Assembly (NCBI GenBank): GCA_025765595.1
Contig: JAIVFH010000611.1
Location: 1-12,739, forward strand
DNA length: 12,739 bases
DNA from: Obelidium mucronatum
Taxonomy: Eukaryota; Chytridiomycota; Chytridiomycetes; Chytridiales; Chytriomycetaceae
Direction of reading: 5' to 3'
Part shown: piece after piece, positions 1-7,988 of the stretch
Numbering within the stretch: position 1 is the stretch's first letter
Layout of the letters: each line of letters opens with the position of its first letter
Position numbers and translations under genes: made by a program
Notes under the pieces: model-generated
The model's database searches: none
Seen by the model: the letters and a program-made list of their open reading frames with translations, nothing else
Told to the model about the DNA's origin: nothing

Positions 1-876
1 ATGCAATTCTTCAGACAACCAGCAGTCCAACCATATGCAATGTCTATATATCTGAGCTCACCAGAGTGCCACCGTCCTTTTTGTTTTTACGTGTTTTTAC
101 GTGTTTTTATGCAGTAATTATTTGTGGTTTGCCAGGATTGCATGCCAAGATTGCAAAAGACTTGGATACTTCCCACACTATACTTCAGGGCACTGGAAGG
201 TCCCCTTAAGTTTGGTTTTTTACGTGTTTATGCGTGTTTCTGCGTGTTTATCTGTGTTTATGCGTGTTTTACTCTCGACATTTACGTGTTTACACTCGAC
301 ATTTACGTGTTTTACTCTCGACATTTACGTGTTTTACTCGACATTTACGTGTTTTATCTACACTTACTCGACATTTACGTGTTTTACTCGACATTTACGT
401 GTTTTCTAGGTGCTTTTATTCTGATTGTTTATCACCCAATACTCTAGCCCCACAAACATCAATTTGTCTTTAGCTCAGTATGCAGAGAGCAGCAGCCTGT
501 GCTGTTGTTGGTTTGGTTGCCTCTGCCAACCTATTGTTCCCATTCCCCTACAAAGCCACCTTCTTCAGCCCTCTGTTGAGTTTAGTGTATTAGAATGCAG
601 TATTTAGCTGTGTTTGATTTGGTTTTTATTTTGGTTTGGATTGTTTTCTGTTGGCAGCTCAGGCAAAAAGGGCACCTGAGTGGTTCTAGCACATTCATCA
701 CTCATCAGTATCCCCGTCCCAATACTCCCACAGGATTGGAAGGCTTGGTGCAGGCCGAATTGGATCCCAGGTGGAGACAGGTTTGCTGGGCTGGCCTGCT
801 CATTTCCCTTCCTTTTCTCTGGAAATATATGGCTTTTACATCCAATTTTGAACATGATTCTAGGAATGGCAAAAGA
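1..876 (+). repeat. Satellite unit 1 (876 bp, long form)
   Basis: This is the longest complete unit and the most divergent in sequence. Its decamer/20-mer tract is 185 bp, against 90 bp in the clean form. It has private changes elsewhere: a rearranged segment near 691-705 that is 1 bp longer than in other units, an extra T near 643-646, one A lost near 850 and one C lost near 870. The extra 95 bp of tract accounts for the full length difference because the small indels cancel. The start at 1 is the window edge and happens to coincide with the anchor chosen here. Confidence 0.95.
222..406 (+). repeat. Decamer/20-mer tract, unit 1 (six 20-mers, variant type)
   Basis: Five decamers of form NYGTGTTTNN (222-271) are followed by six copies containing cgacatttacgtg. 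The first and third copies have a 2-bp longer CTCTCGAC junction, the second has ACACTCGAC, and one extra unrelated decamer sits at 357-366. These junction variants are not seen in any other unit here, so this tract expanded separately from those in units 10-16 or comes from another subfamily. Confidence 0.93.
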
Positions 877-959
877 ATGCAATTCTTCAGACAACCAGCA
901 GTCCAACCATATGCAATGTCTATATATCTGAGCTCACCAGAGTGCCACCGTCCTTTTTG

Positions 960-989
960 TTTTTACGTGTTTTTACGTGTTTTTATGCA
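960..989 (+). repeat. T5 decamer triplet (reference copy; once per unit)
   Basis: Two copies of tttttacgtg and a third, tttttatgca, lie in exact 10-bp register. They use the same ACGTG plus T-run theme as the main tract about 110 bp downstream, so the main tract and this triplet probably share an origin. In unit 1 it is at 84-113. It varies in units 3 (ATG lost), 5 (one T lost), 11 and 15 (separator G lost just upstream). Confidence 0.9.
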
Positions 990-1006
990 GTAATTATTTG
1001 TGGTTT

Positions 1007-1032
1007 GCCAGGATTGCATGCCAAGATTGCAA
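1007..1032 (+). repeat. 13-bp imperfect direct duplication (reference copy; once per unit)
   Basis: gccaggattgcat (1007-1019) is followed directly by gccaagattgcaa (1020-1032); 11 of 13 positions match. It is present in every unit and, unlike the 20-mer, has not expanded in any of them. Confidence 0.85.
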
Positions 1033-1097
1033 AAGACTTGGATACTTCCCACACTATACTTCAGGGCACTGGAAGGTCCCCTTAAGTTTGGTTTTTT

Positions 1098-1187
1098 ACG
1101 TGTTTATGCGTGTTTCTGCGTGTTTATCTGTGTTTATGCGTGTTTTACTCGACATTTACGTGTTTTACTCGACATTTACGTGTTTTC
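1098..1187 (+). repeat. Decamer/20-mer tract, unit 2 (two 20-mers, perfect 10-bp phase)
   Basis: Nine consecutive 10-bp blocks can be read without a single phase slip: five NYGTGTTTNN decamers (1098-1147), then ctcgacattt and an acgtgttt decamer, twice (1148-1187). The 20-mer is therefore a dimer of two diverged decamers. The tract is preceded by T6 and followed by tagg. Confidence 0.95.
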
Positions 1188-1228
1188 TAGGTGCTTTTAT
1201 TCTGATTGTTTATCACCCAATACTCTAG

Positions 1229-1353
1229 CCCCACAAACATCAATTTGTCTTTAGCTCAGTATGCAGAGAGCAGCAGCCTGTGCTGTTGTTGGTTTGGTTG
1301 CCTCTGCCAACCTATTGTTCCCATTCCCCTACAAAGCCACCTTCTTCAGCCCT
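1229..1353 (+). repeat. Invariant 125-bp core of the right arm (reference copy)
   Basis: From ccccacaaac to cttcagccct I find no difference between any of the 16 copies, although the tract about 40 bp upstream varies in almost every long unit. It is the longest stretch I could confirm as unchanged in all copies, including the partial last one. Homogenisation alone could explain this. Low homopolymer content could also explain it if the differences elsewhere are read errors. Confidence 0.75.
1245..1319 (+). other. tRNA-like segment (candidate tRNA-derived remnant, reference copy)
   Basis: TAGCTCAGTATG at 1252-1263 resembles the tRNA A box / D arm. A GCTC/GAGC D stem forms (1254-1257 with 1268-1271). 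A 5-bp stem with two G-T pairs (1273-1277 with 1285-1289) closes a 7-nt loop (1278-1284) that has T at the position of U33. A third 5-bp stem (1296-1300 with 1308-1312) closes another 7-nt loop. Against it: the acceptor ends (1245-1251, 1313-1319) do not pair, the third loop lacks TTCRA, and the B-box-like match (1291-1302) is weak and does not coincide with that loop. It is not a functional tRNA gene. It is either a decayed tRNA/SINE remnant or chance. Confidence 0.25.
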
Positions 1354-1389
1354 CTGTTGAGTTTAGTGTATTAGAATGCAGTATTTAGC

Positions 1390-1434
1390 TGTGTTTGATT
1401 TGGTTTTTATTTTGGTTTGGATTGTTTCTGTTGG
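1390..1434 (+). repeat. TTTGG-rich low-complexity stretch (reference copy)
   Basis: A T/G-rich run built of irregular TTTGG and GTTT words, about 45 bp, precedes the hairpin. It is stable across units apart from T-run length changes in units 1 and 7. It ends in ttggcag, which resembles a splice acceptor only because of its pyrimidine-rich context. Confidence 0.6.
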
Positions 1435-1437
1435 CAG

Positions 1438-1460
1438 CTCAGGCAAAAAGGGCACCTGAG
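1438..1460. other. Short inverted repeat (hairpin) in the right arm (reference copy)
   Basis: ctcagg (1438-1443) and cctgag (1455-1460) are perfect inverted copies around an 11-nt A/G-rich loop. The hairpin is present in every complete unit. No T run follows on either strand that would make it a terminator, and no function is claimed. Confidence 0.6.
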
Positions 1461-1657
1461 TGGTTCTAGCACATTTCACCTCATCAGTATCCCCGTCCCA
1501 ATACTCCCACAGGATTGGAAGGCTTGGTGCAGGCCGAATTGGATCCCAGGTGGAGACAGGTTTGCTGGGCTGGCCTGCTCATTTCCCTTCCTTTTCTCTG
1601 GAAATATATGGCTTTTACATCCAATTTTGAAACATGATTCTAGGAATGGCCAAAAGA

Positions 1658-2433
1658 ATGCAATTCTTCAGACAACCAGCAGTCCAACCATATGCAATGT
1701 CTATATATCTGAGCTCACCAGAGTGCCACCGTCCTTTTTGTTTTTACGTGTTTTTACGTGTTTTTCAGTAATTATTTGTGGTTTGCCAGGATTGCATGCC
1801 AAGATTGCAAAAGACTTGGATACTTCCCACACTATACTTCAGGGCACTGGAAGGTCCCCTTAAGTTTGGTTTTTTACGTGTTTATGCGTGTTTCTGCGTG
1901 TTTTCTGTGTTTATGCGTGTTTTACTCGACATTTACGTGTTTTACTCGACATTTACGTGTTTTCTAGGTGCTTTTATTCTGATTGTTTATCACCCAATAC
2001 TCTAGCCCCACAAACATCAATTTGTCTTTAGCTCAGTATGCAGAGAGCAGCAGCCTGTGCTGTTGTTGGTTTGGTTGCCTCTGCCAACCTATTGTTCCCA
2101 TTCCCCTACAAAGCCACCTTCTTCAGCCCTCTGTTGAGTTTAGTGTATTAGAATGCAGTATTTAGCTGTGTTTGATTTGGTTTTTATTTTGGTTTGGATT
2201 GTTTCTGTTGGCAGCTCAGGCAAAAAGGGCACCTGAGTGGTTCTAGCACATTTCACCTCATCAGTATCCCCGTCCCAATACTCCCACAGGATTGGAAGGC
2301 TTGGTGCAGGCCGAATTGGATCCCAGGTGGAGACAGGTTTGCTGGGCTGGCCTGCTCATTTCCCTTCCTTTTCTCTGGAAATATTGGCTTTTACATCCAA
2401 TTTTGAAACATGATTCTAGGAATGGCCAAAAGA
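1658..2433 (+). repeat. Satellite unit 3 (776 bp)
   Basis: This is the two-20-mer form with three small deletions that total the 5 bp missing from the reference. ATG is missing after the T run near 1761-1768, one A is missing inside the decamer tract near 1901-1910, and one A is missing in the aaatat run near 2385. The rest matches the reference by eye. Confidence 0.96.
1876..1964 (+). repeat. Decamer/20-mer tract, unit 3 (two 20-mers)
   Basis: Same order as unit 2, with one A deleted in the third decamer (near 1901-1905). This shortens it to 89 bp and breaks the 10-bp phase once. Confidence 0.93.
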
Positions 2434-3214
2434 ATGCAATTCTTCAGACAACCAGCAGTCCAACCATATGCAATGTCTATATATCTGAGCTCACCAGAGT
2501 GCCACCGTCCTTTTTGTTTTTACGTGTTTTTACGTGTTTTTATGCAGTAATTATTTGTGGTTTGCCAGGATTGCATGCCAAGATTGCAAAAGACTTGGAT
2601 ACTTCCCACACTATACTTCAGGGCACTGGAAGGTCCCCTTAAGTTTGGTTTTTTACGTGTTTATGCGTGTTTCTGCGTGTTTATCTGTGTTTATGCGTGT
2701 TTTACTCGACATTTACGTGTTTTACTCGACATTTACGTGTTTTCTAGGTGCTTTTATTCTGATTGTTTATCACCCAATACTCTAGCCCCACAAACATCAA
2801 TTTGTCTTTAGCTCAGTATGCAGAGAGCAGCAGCCTGTGCTGTTGTTGGTTTGGTTGCCTCTGCCAACCTATTGTTCCCATTCCCCTACAAAGCCACCTT
2901 CTTCAGCCCTCTGTTGAGTTTAGTGTATTAGAATGCAGTATTTAGCTGTGTTTGATTTGGTTTTTATTTTGGTTTGGATTGTTTCTGTTGGCAGCTCAGG
3001 CAAAAAGGGCACCTGAGTGGTTCTAGCACATTTCACCTCATCAGTATCCCCGTCCCAATACTCCCACAGGATTGGAAGGCTTGGTGCAGGCCGAATTGGA
3101 TCCCAGGTGGAGACAGGTTTGCTGGGCTGGCCTGCTCATTTCCCTTCCTTTTCTCTGGAAATATATGGCTTTTACATCCAATTTTGAAACATGATTCTAG
3201 GAATGGCCAAAAGA
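2434..3214 (+). repeat. Satellite unit 4 (781 bp, reference form)
   Basis: The length equals the reference and I see no difference from unit 2 by eye. It has two 20-mers in its tract. Near-identity of non-adjacent copies (units 2, 4 and 9) points to recent homogenisation of the array by unequal exchange or gene conversion, as is usual in satellites. Confidence 0.96.
2655..2744 (+). repeat. Decamer/20-mer tract, unit 4 (two 20-mers)
   Basis: 90 bp, identical to the unit 2 tract by eye, in perfect 10-bp phase. Confidence 0.95.
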
Positions 3215-3990
3215 ATGCAATTCTTCAGACAACCAGCAGTCCAACCATATGCAATGTCTATATATCTGAGCTCACCAGAGTGCCACCGTCCTTTTTGTTT
3301 TACGTGTTTTTACGTGTTTTTATGCAGTAATTATTTGTGGTTTGCCAGGATTGCATGCCAAGATTGCAAAAACTTGGATACTTCCCACACTATACTTACC
3401 ACTGGAAGGTCCCCTTAAGTTTGGTTTTTTACGTGTTTATGCGTGTTTCTGCGTGTTTATCTGTGTTTATGCGTGTTTTACTCGACATTTACGTGTTTTA
3501 CTCGACATTTACGTGTTTTCTAGGTGCTTTTATTCTGATTGTTTATCACCCAATACTCTAGCCCCACAAACATCAATTTGTCTTTAGCTCAGTATGCAGA
3601 GAGCAGCAGCCTGTGCTGTTGTTGGTTTGGTTGCCTCTGCCAACCTATTGTTCCCATTCCCCTACAAAGCCACCTTCTTCAGCCCTCTGTTGAGTTTAGT
3701 GTATTAGAATGCAGTATTTAGCTGTGTTTGATTTGGTTTTTATTTTGGTTTGGATTGTTTCTGTTGGCAGCTCAGGCAAAAAGGGCACCTGAGTGGTTCT
3801 AGCACATTTCACCTCATCAGTATCCCCGTCCCAATACTCCCACAGGATTGGAAGGCTTGGTGCAGGCCGAATTGGATCCCAGGTGGAGACAGGTTTGCTG
3901 GGCTGGCCTGCTCATTTCCCTTCCTTTTCTCTGGAAATATATGGCTTTTACATCCAATTTTGAAACATGATTCTAGGAATGGCCAAAAGA
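3215..3990 (+). repeat. Satellite unit 5 (776 bp)
   Basis: This is a two-20-mer form. Three deletions explain the 5-bp shortfall: one T in the first T5 decamer near 3297-3301, one G near 3371, and 3 bp in the tacttcaggg segment near 3396-3401. The spacer between the two T-rich tracts is therefore 4 bp shorter than elsewhere. Confidence 0.95.
3431..3520 (+). repeat. Decamer/20-mer tract, unit 5 (two 20-mers)
   Basis: 90 bp, identical to the unit 2 tract by eye, although the spacer to its left has lost 4 bp. Confidence 0.95.
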
Positions 3991-4830
3991 ATGCAATTCT
4001 TCAGACAACCAGCAGTCCAACCATATGCAATGTCTATATATCTGAGCTCACCAGAGTGCCACCGTCCTTTTTGTTTTTACGTGTTTTTACGTGTTTTTAT
4101 GCAGTAATTATTTGTGGTTTGCCAGGATTGCATGCCAAGATTGCAAAAGACTTGGATACTTCCCACACTATACTTCAGGGCACTGGAAGGTCCCCTTAAG
4201 TTTGGTTTTTTACGTGTTTATGCGTGTTTCTGCGTGTTTATCTGTGTTTATGCGTGTTTTACTCGACATTTACGTGTTTACTACGACATTTACGTGTTTT
4301 ACGACATTTACGTGTTTTACTCGACTTTACGTATTTACGTGTTTACCGACATTTACGTGTTTTCTAGGTGCTTTTATTCTGATTGTTTATCACCCAATAC
4401 TCTAGCCCCACAAACATCAATTTGTCTTTAGCTCAGTATGCAGAGAGCAGCAGCCTGTGCTGTTGTTGGTTTGGTTGCCTCTGCCAACCTATTGTTCCCA
4501 TTCCCCTACAAAGCCACCTTCTTCAGCCCTCTGTTGTTTAGTGTATTAGAATGCAGTATTTAGCTGTGTTTGATTTGGTTTTTATTTTGGTTTGGATTGT
4601 TTCTGTTGGCAGCTCAGGCAAAAAGGGCACCTGAGTGGTTCTAGCACATTTCACCTCATCAGTATCCCCGTCCCAATACTCCCACAGGATTGGAAGGCTT
4701 GGTGCAGGCCGAATTGGATCCCAGGTGGAGACAGGTTTGCTGGGCTGGCCTGCTCATTTCCCTTCCTTTTCTCTGGAAATATGGCTTTTACATCCAATTT
4801 TGAAACATGATTCTAGGAATGGCCAAAAGA
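3991..4830 (+). repeat. Satellite unit 6 (840 bp, isolated expanded copy)
   Basis: This is an expanded unit flanked on both sides by two-20-mer units. Its 153-bp tract holds about five degenerate 20-mers. AG is missing near 4534-4540. AT is missing in the aaatatatgg run near 4776-4783, a change shared with unit 7. Tract gain (+63) minus these 4 bp gives the observed length. Confidence 0.95.
4212..4364 (+). repeat. Decamer/20-mer tract, unit 6 (about five degenerate 20-mers)
   Basis: The five leading decamers are intact. The 20-mers that follow are irregular: one has CTACGAC, one has lost CTC before GAC, one reads cgactttacgta and runs into a further half repeat, and one has ACCGAC. This is the most scrambled tract in the window. 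It sits alone among two-20-mer units. Confidence 0.9.
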
Positions 4831-5608
4831 ATGCAATTCTTCAGACAACCAGCAGTCCAACCATATGCAATGTCTATATATCTGAGCTCACCAGAGTGCC
4901 ACCGTCCTTTTTGTTTTTACGTGTTTTTACGTGTTTTTATGCAGTAATTATTTGTGGTTTGCCAGGATTGCATGCCAAGATTGCAAAAGACTTGGATACT
5001 TCCCACACTATACTTCAGGGCACTGGAAGGTCCCCTTAAGTTTGGTTTTTTACGTGTTTATGCGTGTTTTCTGCGTGTTTATCTGTGTTTATGCGTGTTT
5101 TACTCGACATTTACGTGTTTTACTCGACATTTACGTGTTTTCTAGGTGCTTTTATTCTGATTGTTTATCACCCAATACTCTAGCCCCACAAACATCAATT
5201 TGTCTTTAGCTCAGTATGCAGAGAGCAGCAGCCTGTGCTGTTGTTGGTTTGGTTGCCTCTGCCAACCTATTGTTCCCATTCCCCTACAAAGCCACCTTCT
5301 TCAGCCCTCTGTTGAGTTTAGTGTATTAGAATGCAGTATTTAGCTGTGTTTGATTTGGTTTTTTTTGGTTTGGATTGTTTCTGTTGGCAGCTCAGGCAAA
5401 AAGGGCACCTGAGTGGTTCTAGCACATTTCACCTCATCAGTATCCCCGTCCCAATACTCCCACAGGATTGGAAGGCTTGGTGCAGGCCGAATTGGATCCC
5501 AGGTGGAGACAGGTTTGCTGGGCTGGCCTGCTCATTTCCCTTCCTTTTCTCTGGAAATATGGCTTTTACATCCAATTTTGAAACATGATTCTAGGAATGG
5601 CCAAAAGA
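4831..5608 (+). repeat. Satellite unit 7 (778 bp)
   Basis: This is a two-20-mer form with one extra T in the decamer tract near 5067-5070. It is 2 bp short in the T run at 5359-5368 and has the same AT loss (near 5556-5560) seen in unit 6. The shared loss suggests that units 6 and 7 are close relatives, or that both carry the same sequencing artefact. Confidence 0.95.
5052..5142 (+). repeat. Decamer/20-mer tract, unit 7 (two 20-mers)
   Basis: 91 bp: the unit 2 pattern plus one extra T in the second decamer. Confidence 0.94.
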
Positions 5609-6389
5609 ATGCAATTCTTCAGACAACCAGCAGTCCAACCATATGCAATGTCTATATATCTGAGTTCACCAGAGTGCCACCGTCCTTTTTGTTTTTACGT
5701 GTTTTTACGTGTTTTTATGCAGTAATTATTTGTGGTTTGCCAGGATTGCATGCCAAGATTGCAAAAGACTTGGATACTTCCCACACTATACTTCAGGGCA
5801 CTGGAAGGTCCCCTTAAGTTTGGTTTTTTACGTGTTTATGCGTGTTTCTGCGTGTTTATCTGTGTTTATGCGTGTTTTACTCGACATTTACGTGTTTTAC
5901 TCGACATTTACGTGTTTTCTAGGTGCTTTTATTCTGATTGTTTATCACCCAATACTCTAGCCCCACAAACATCAATTTGTCTTTAGCTCAGTATGCAGAG
6001 AGCAGCAGCCTGTGCTGTTGTTGGTTTGGTTGCCTCTGCCAACCTATTGTTCCCATTCCCCTACAAAGCCACCTTCTTCAGCCCTCTGTTGAGTTTAGTG
6101 TATTAGAATGCAGTATTTAGCTGTGTTTGATTTGGTTTTTATTTTGGTTTGGATTGTTTCTGTTGGCAGCTCAGGCAAAAAGGGCACCTGAGTGGTTCTA
6201 GCACATTTCACCTCATCAGTATCCCCGTCCCAATACTCCCACAGGATTGGAAGGCTTGGTGCAGGCCGAATTGGATCCCAGGTGGAGACAGGTTTGCTGG
6301 GCTGGCCTGCTCATTTCCCTTCCTTTTCTCTGGAAATATATGGCTTTTACATCCAATTTTGAAACATGATTCTAGGAATGGCCAAAAGA
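5609..6389 (+). repeat. Satellite unit 8 (781 bp, one substitution)
   Basis: The length equals the reference and it carries two 20-mers. It has one of the few clear substitutions in the array, C to T at 5665, which breaks the gagctc palindrome present in most other units. Confidence 0.96.
5830..5919 (+). repeat. Decamer/20-mer tract, unit 8 (two 20-mers)
   Basis: 90 bp, identical to the unit 2 tract by eye. Confidence 0.95.
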
Positions 6390-7170
6390 ATGCAATTCTT
6401 CAGACAACCAGCAGTCCAACCATATGCAATGTCTATATATCTGAGCTCACCAGAGTGCCACCGTCCTTTTTGTTTTTACGTGTTTTTACGTGTTTTTATG
6501 CAGTAATTATTTGTGGTTTGCCAGGATTGCATGCCAAGATTGCAAAAGACTTGGATACTTCCCACACTATACTTCAGGGCACTGGAAGGTCCCCTTAAGT
6601 TTGGTTTTTTACGTGTTTATGCGTGTTTCTGCGTGTTTATCTGTGTTTATGCGTGTTTTACTCGACATTTACGTGTTTTACTCGACATTTACGTGTTTTC
6701 TAGGTGCTTTTATTCTGATTGTTTATCACCCAATACTCTAGCCCCACAAACATCAATTTGTCTTTAGCTCAGTATGCAGAGAGCAGCAGCCTGTGCTGTT
6801 GTTGGTTTGGTTGCCTCTGCCAACCTATTGTTCCCATTCCCCTACAAAGCCACCTTCTTCAGCCCTCTGTTGAGTTTAGTGTATTAGAATGCAGTATTTA
6901 GCTGTGTTTGATTTGGTTTTTATTTTGGTTTGGATTGTTTCTGTTGGCAGCTCAGGCAAAAAGGGCACCTGAGTGGTTCTAGCACATTTCACCTCATCAG
7001 TATCCCCGTCCCAATACTCCCACAGGATTGGAAGGCTTGGTGCAGGCCGAATTGGATCCCAGGTGGAGACAGGTTTGCTGGGCTGGCCTGCTCATTTCCC
7101 TTCCTTTTCTCTGGAAATATATGGCTTTTACATCCAATTTTGAAACATGATTCTAGGAATGGCCAAAAGA
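6390..7170 (+). repeat. Satellite unit 9 (781 bp, reference form)
   Basis: This unit is indistinguishable from units 2 and 4 by eye, with two 20-mers. It is the last two-20-mer unit; every unit to its right has at least four. Confidence 0.96.
6611..6700 (+). repeat. Decamer/20-mer tract, unit 9 (two 20-mers)
   Basis: 90 bp, identical to the unit 2 tract by eye. It is the last short tract before the expanded run. Confidence 0.95.
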
Positions 7171-7988
7171 ATGCAATTCTTCAGACAACCAGCAGTCCAA
7201 CCATATGCAATGTCTATATATCTGAGCTCACCAGAGTGCCACCGTCCTTTTTGTTTTTACGTGTTTTTACGTGTTTTTATGCAGTAATTATTTGTGGTTT
7301 GCCAGGATTGCATGCCAAGATTGCAAAAGACTTGGATACTTCCCACACTATACTTCAGGGCACTGGAAGGTCCCCTTAAGTTTGGTTTTTTACGTGTTTA
7401 TGCGTGTTTCTGCGTGTTTATCTGTGTTTATGTGTGTTTACTCGACATTTACGGTTTTACTCGACATTTACGTGTTTTACTCGACATTTACGTGTTTTAC
7501 TCGACATTTACGTGTTTTCTAGGTGCTTTTATTCTGATTGTTTATCACCCAATACTCTAGCCCCACAAACATCAATTTGTCTTTAGCTCAGTATGCAGAG
7601 AGCAGCAGCCTGTGCTGTTGTTGGTTTGGTTGCCTCTGCCAACCTATTGTTCCCATTCCCCTACAAAGCCACCTTCTTCAGCCCTTGTTGAGTTTAGTGT
7701 ATTAGAATGCAGTATTTAGCTGTGTTTGATTTGGTTTTTATTTTGGTTTGGATTGTTTCTGTTGGCAGCTCAGGCAAAAAGGGCACCTGAGTGGTTCTAG
7801 CACATTTCACCTCATCAGTATCCCCGTCCCAATACTCCCACAGGATTGGAAGGCTTGGTGCAGGCCGAATTGGATCCCAGGTGGAGACAGGTTTGCTGGG
7901 CTGGCCTGCTCATTTCCCTTCCTTTTCTCTGGAAATATATGGCTTTTACATCCAATTTTGAAACATGATTCTAGGAATGGCCAAAAGA
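7171..7988 (+). repeat. Satellite unit 10 (818 bp)
   Basis: This is the first of the run of expanded units. The tract is 128 bp with four 20-mers. One base is missing near 7685, so 38 extra tract bases minus 1 give the observed length. A C-to-T change at 7433 removes one GCGTG core. Confidence 0.95.
7392..7519 (+). repeat. Decamer/20-mer tract, unit 10 (four 20-mers)
   Basis: 128 bp. The fifth decamer has GTGTG in place of GCGTG. The first 20-mer has lost a T from ACGTG (it reads acggtttt) and the remaining three are perfect. Confidence 0.94.

Larger units (their letters stand above)
877..1657 (+). repeat. Satellite unit 2 (781 bp, reference form)
   Basis: This is the clean form used as reference. 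The parts are: left arm 877-959; three T5 decamers 960-989; spacer with the 13-bp duplication 1007-1032; decamer/20-mer tract 1098-1187 with two 20-mers; right arm 1188-1657. It contains 13 CpG, of which 10 lie in the two T-rich decamer tracts. On the minus strand AATAAA occurs at 1411-1406 and 1201-1196, with nothing else suggesting a transcript end. Confidence 0.96.

Noticed and set aside
425..607. 60-codon open frame (MFITQYSS...) identical in most units
   Set aside because: It lies across the invariant core, so its conservation is at the nucleotide level and is seen in all frames. It has no Kozak-like context or protein family resemblance I can support.
921..927. TATA box (tatatat) as a promoter of each unit
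   Set aside because: It is a bare AT run without an initiator or transcript evidence; the similar aaatatatgg run elsewhere in the unit has no better claim.
1098..1147. Full AHR/ARNT xenobiotic response elements
   Set aside because: The GCGTG cores are preceded by AT or CT, so the TNGCGTG consensus fails. Only the pentamer core matches.
1098..1187. CRISPR array
   Set aside because: The 20-bp repeats are directly tandem with no unique spacers, and there are no cas genes. The context is satellite DNA.
1196..1411. Minus-strand polyadenylation signals (AATAAA at 1411-1406 and 1201-1196)
   Set aside because: These hexamers are expected in T-rich repeats. There is no GT-rich downstream element on that strand and no evidence of a transcript.
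1420..1440. Splice acceptor (pyrimidine-rich run ending ttggcag), and similar ones at ttttatgcag and gttttctag
   Set aside because: T-rich tracts ending in AG are expected by composition here. No matching donor, exon or open frame supports splicing.
1477..1510. CENP-B box
   Set aside because: The only CGGG on the minus strand lies in ttgggacggggata and lacks the TTCG and spaced A of the NTTCGNNNNANNCGGGN consensus. A centromeric role cannot be argued from sequence.
1417..1863. Recurrent open frames of about 148-149 codons beginning MDCFCWQLRQ, one in most units
   Set aside because: They recur only because the units are near-identical. They are broken by 1-3 bp indels in several units, overlap other equally long frames, run into the T-rich tract, and show no recognisable domain, signal peptide or gene context.
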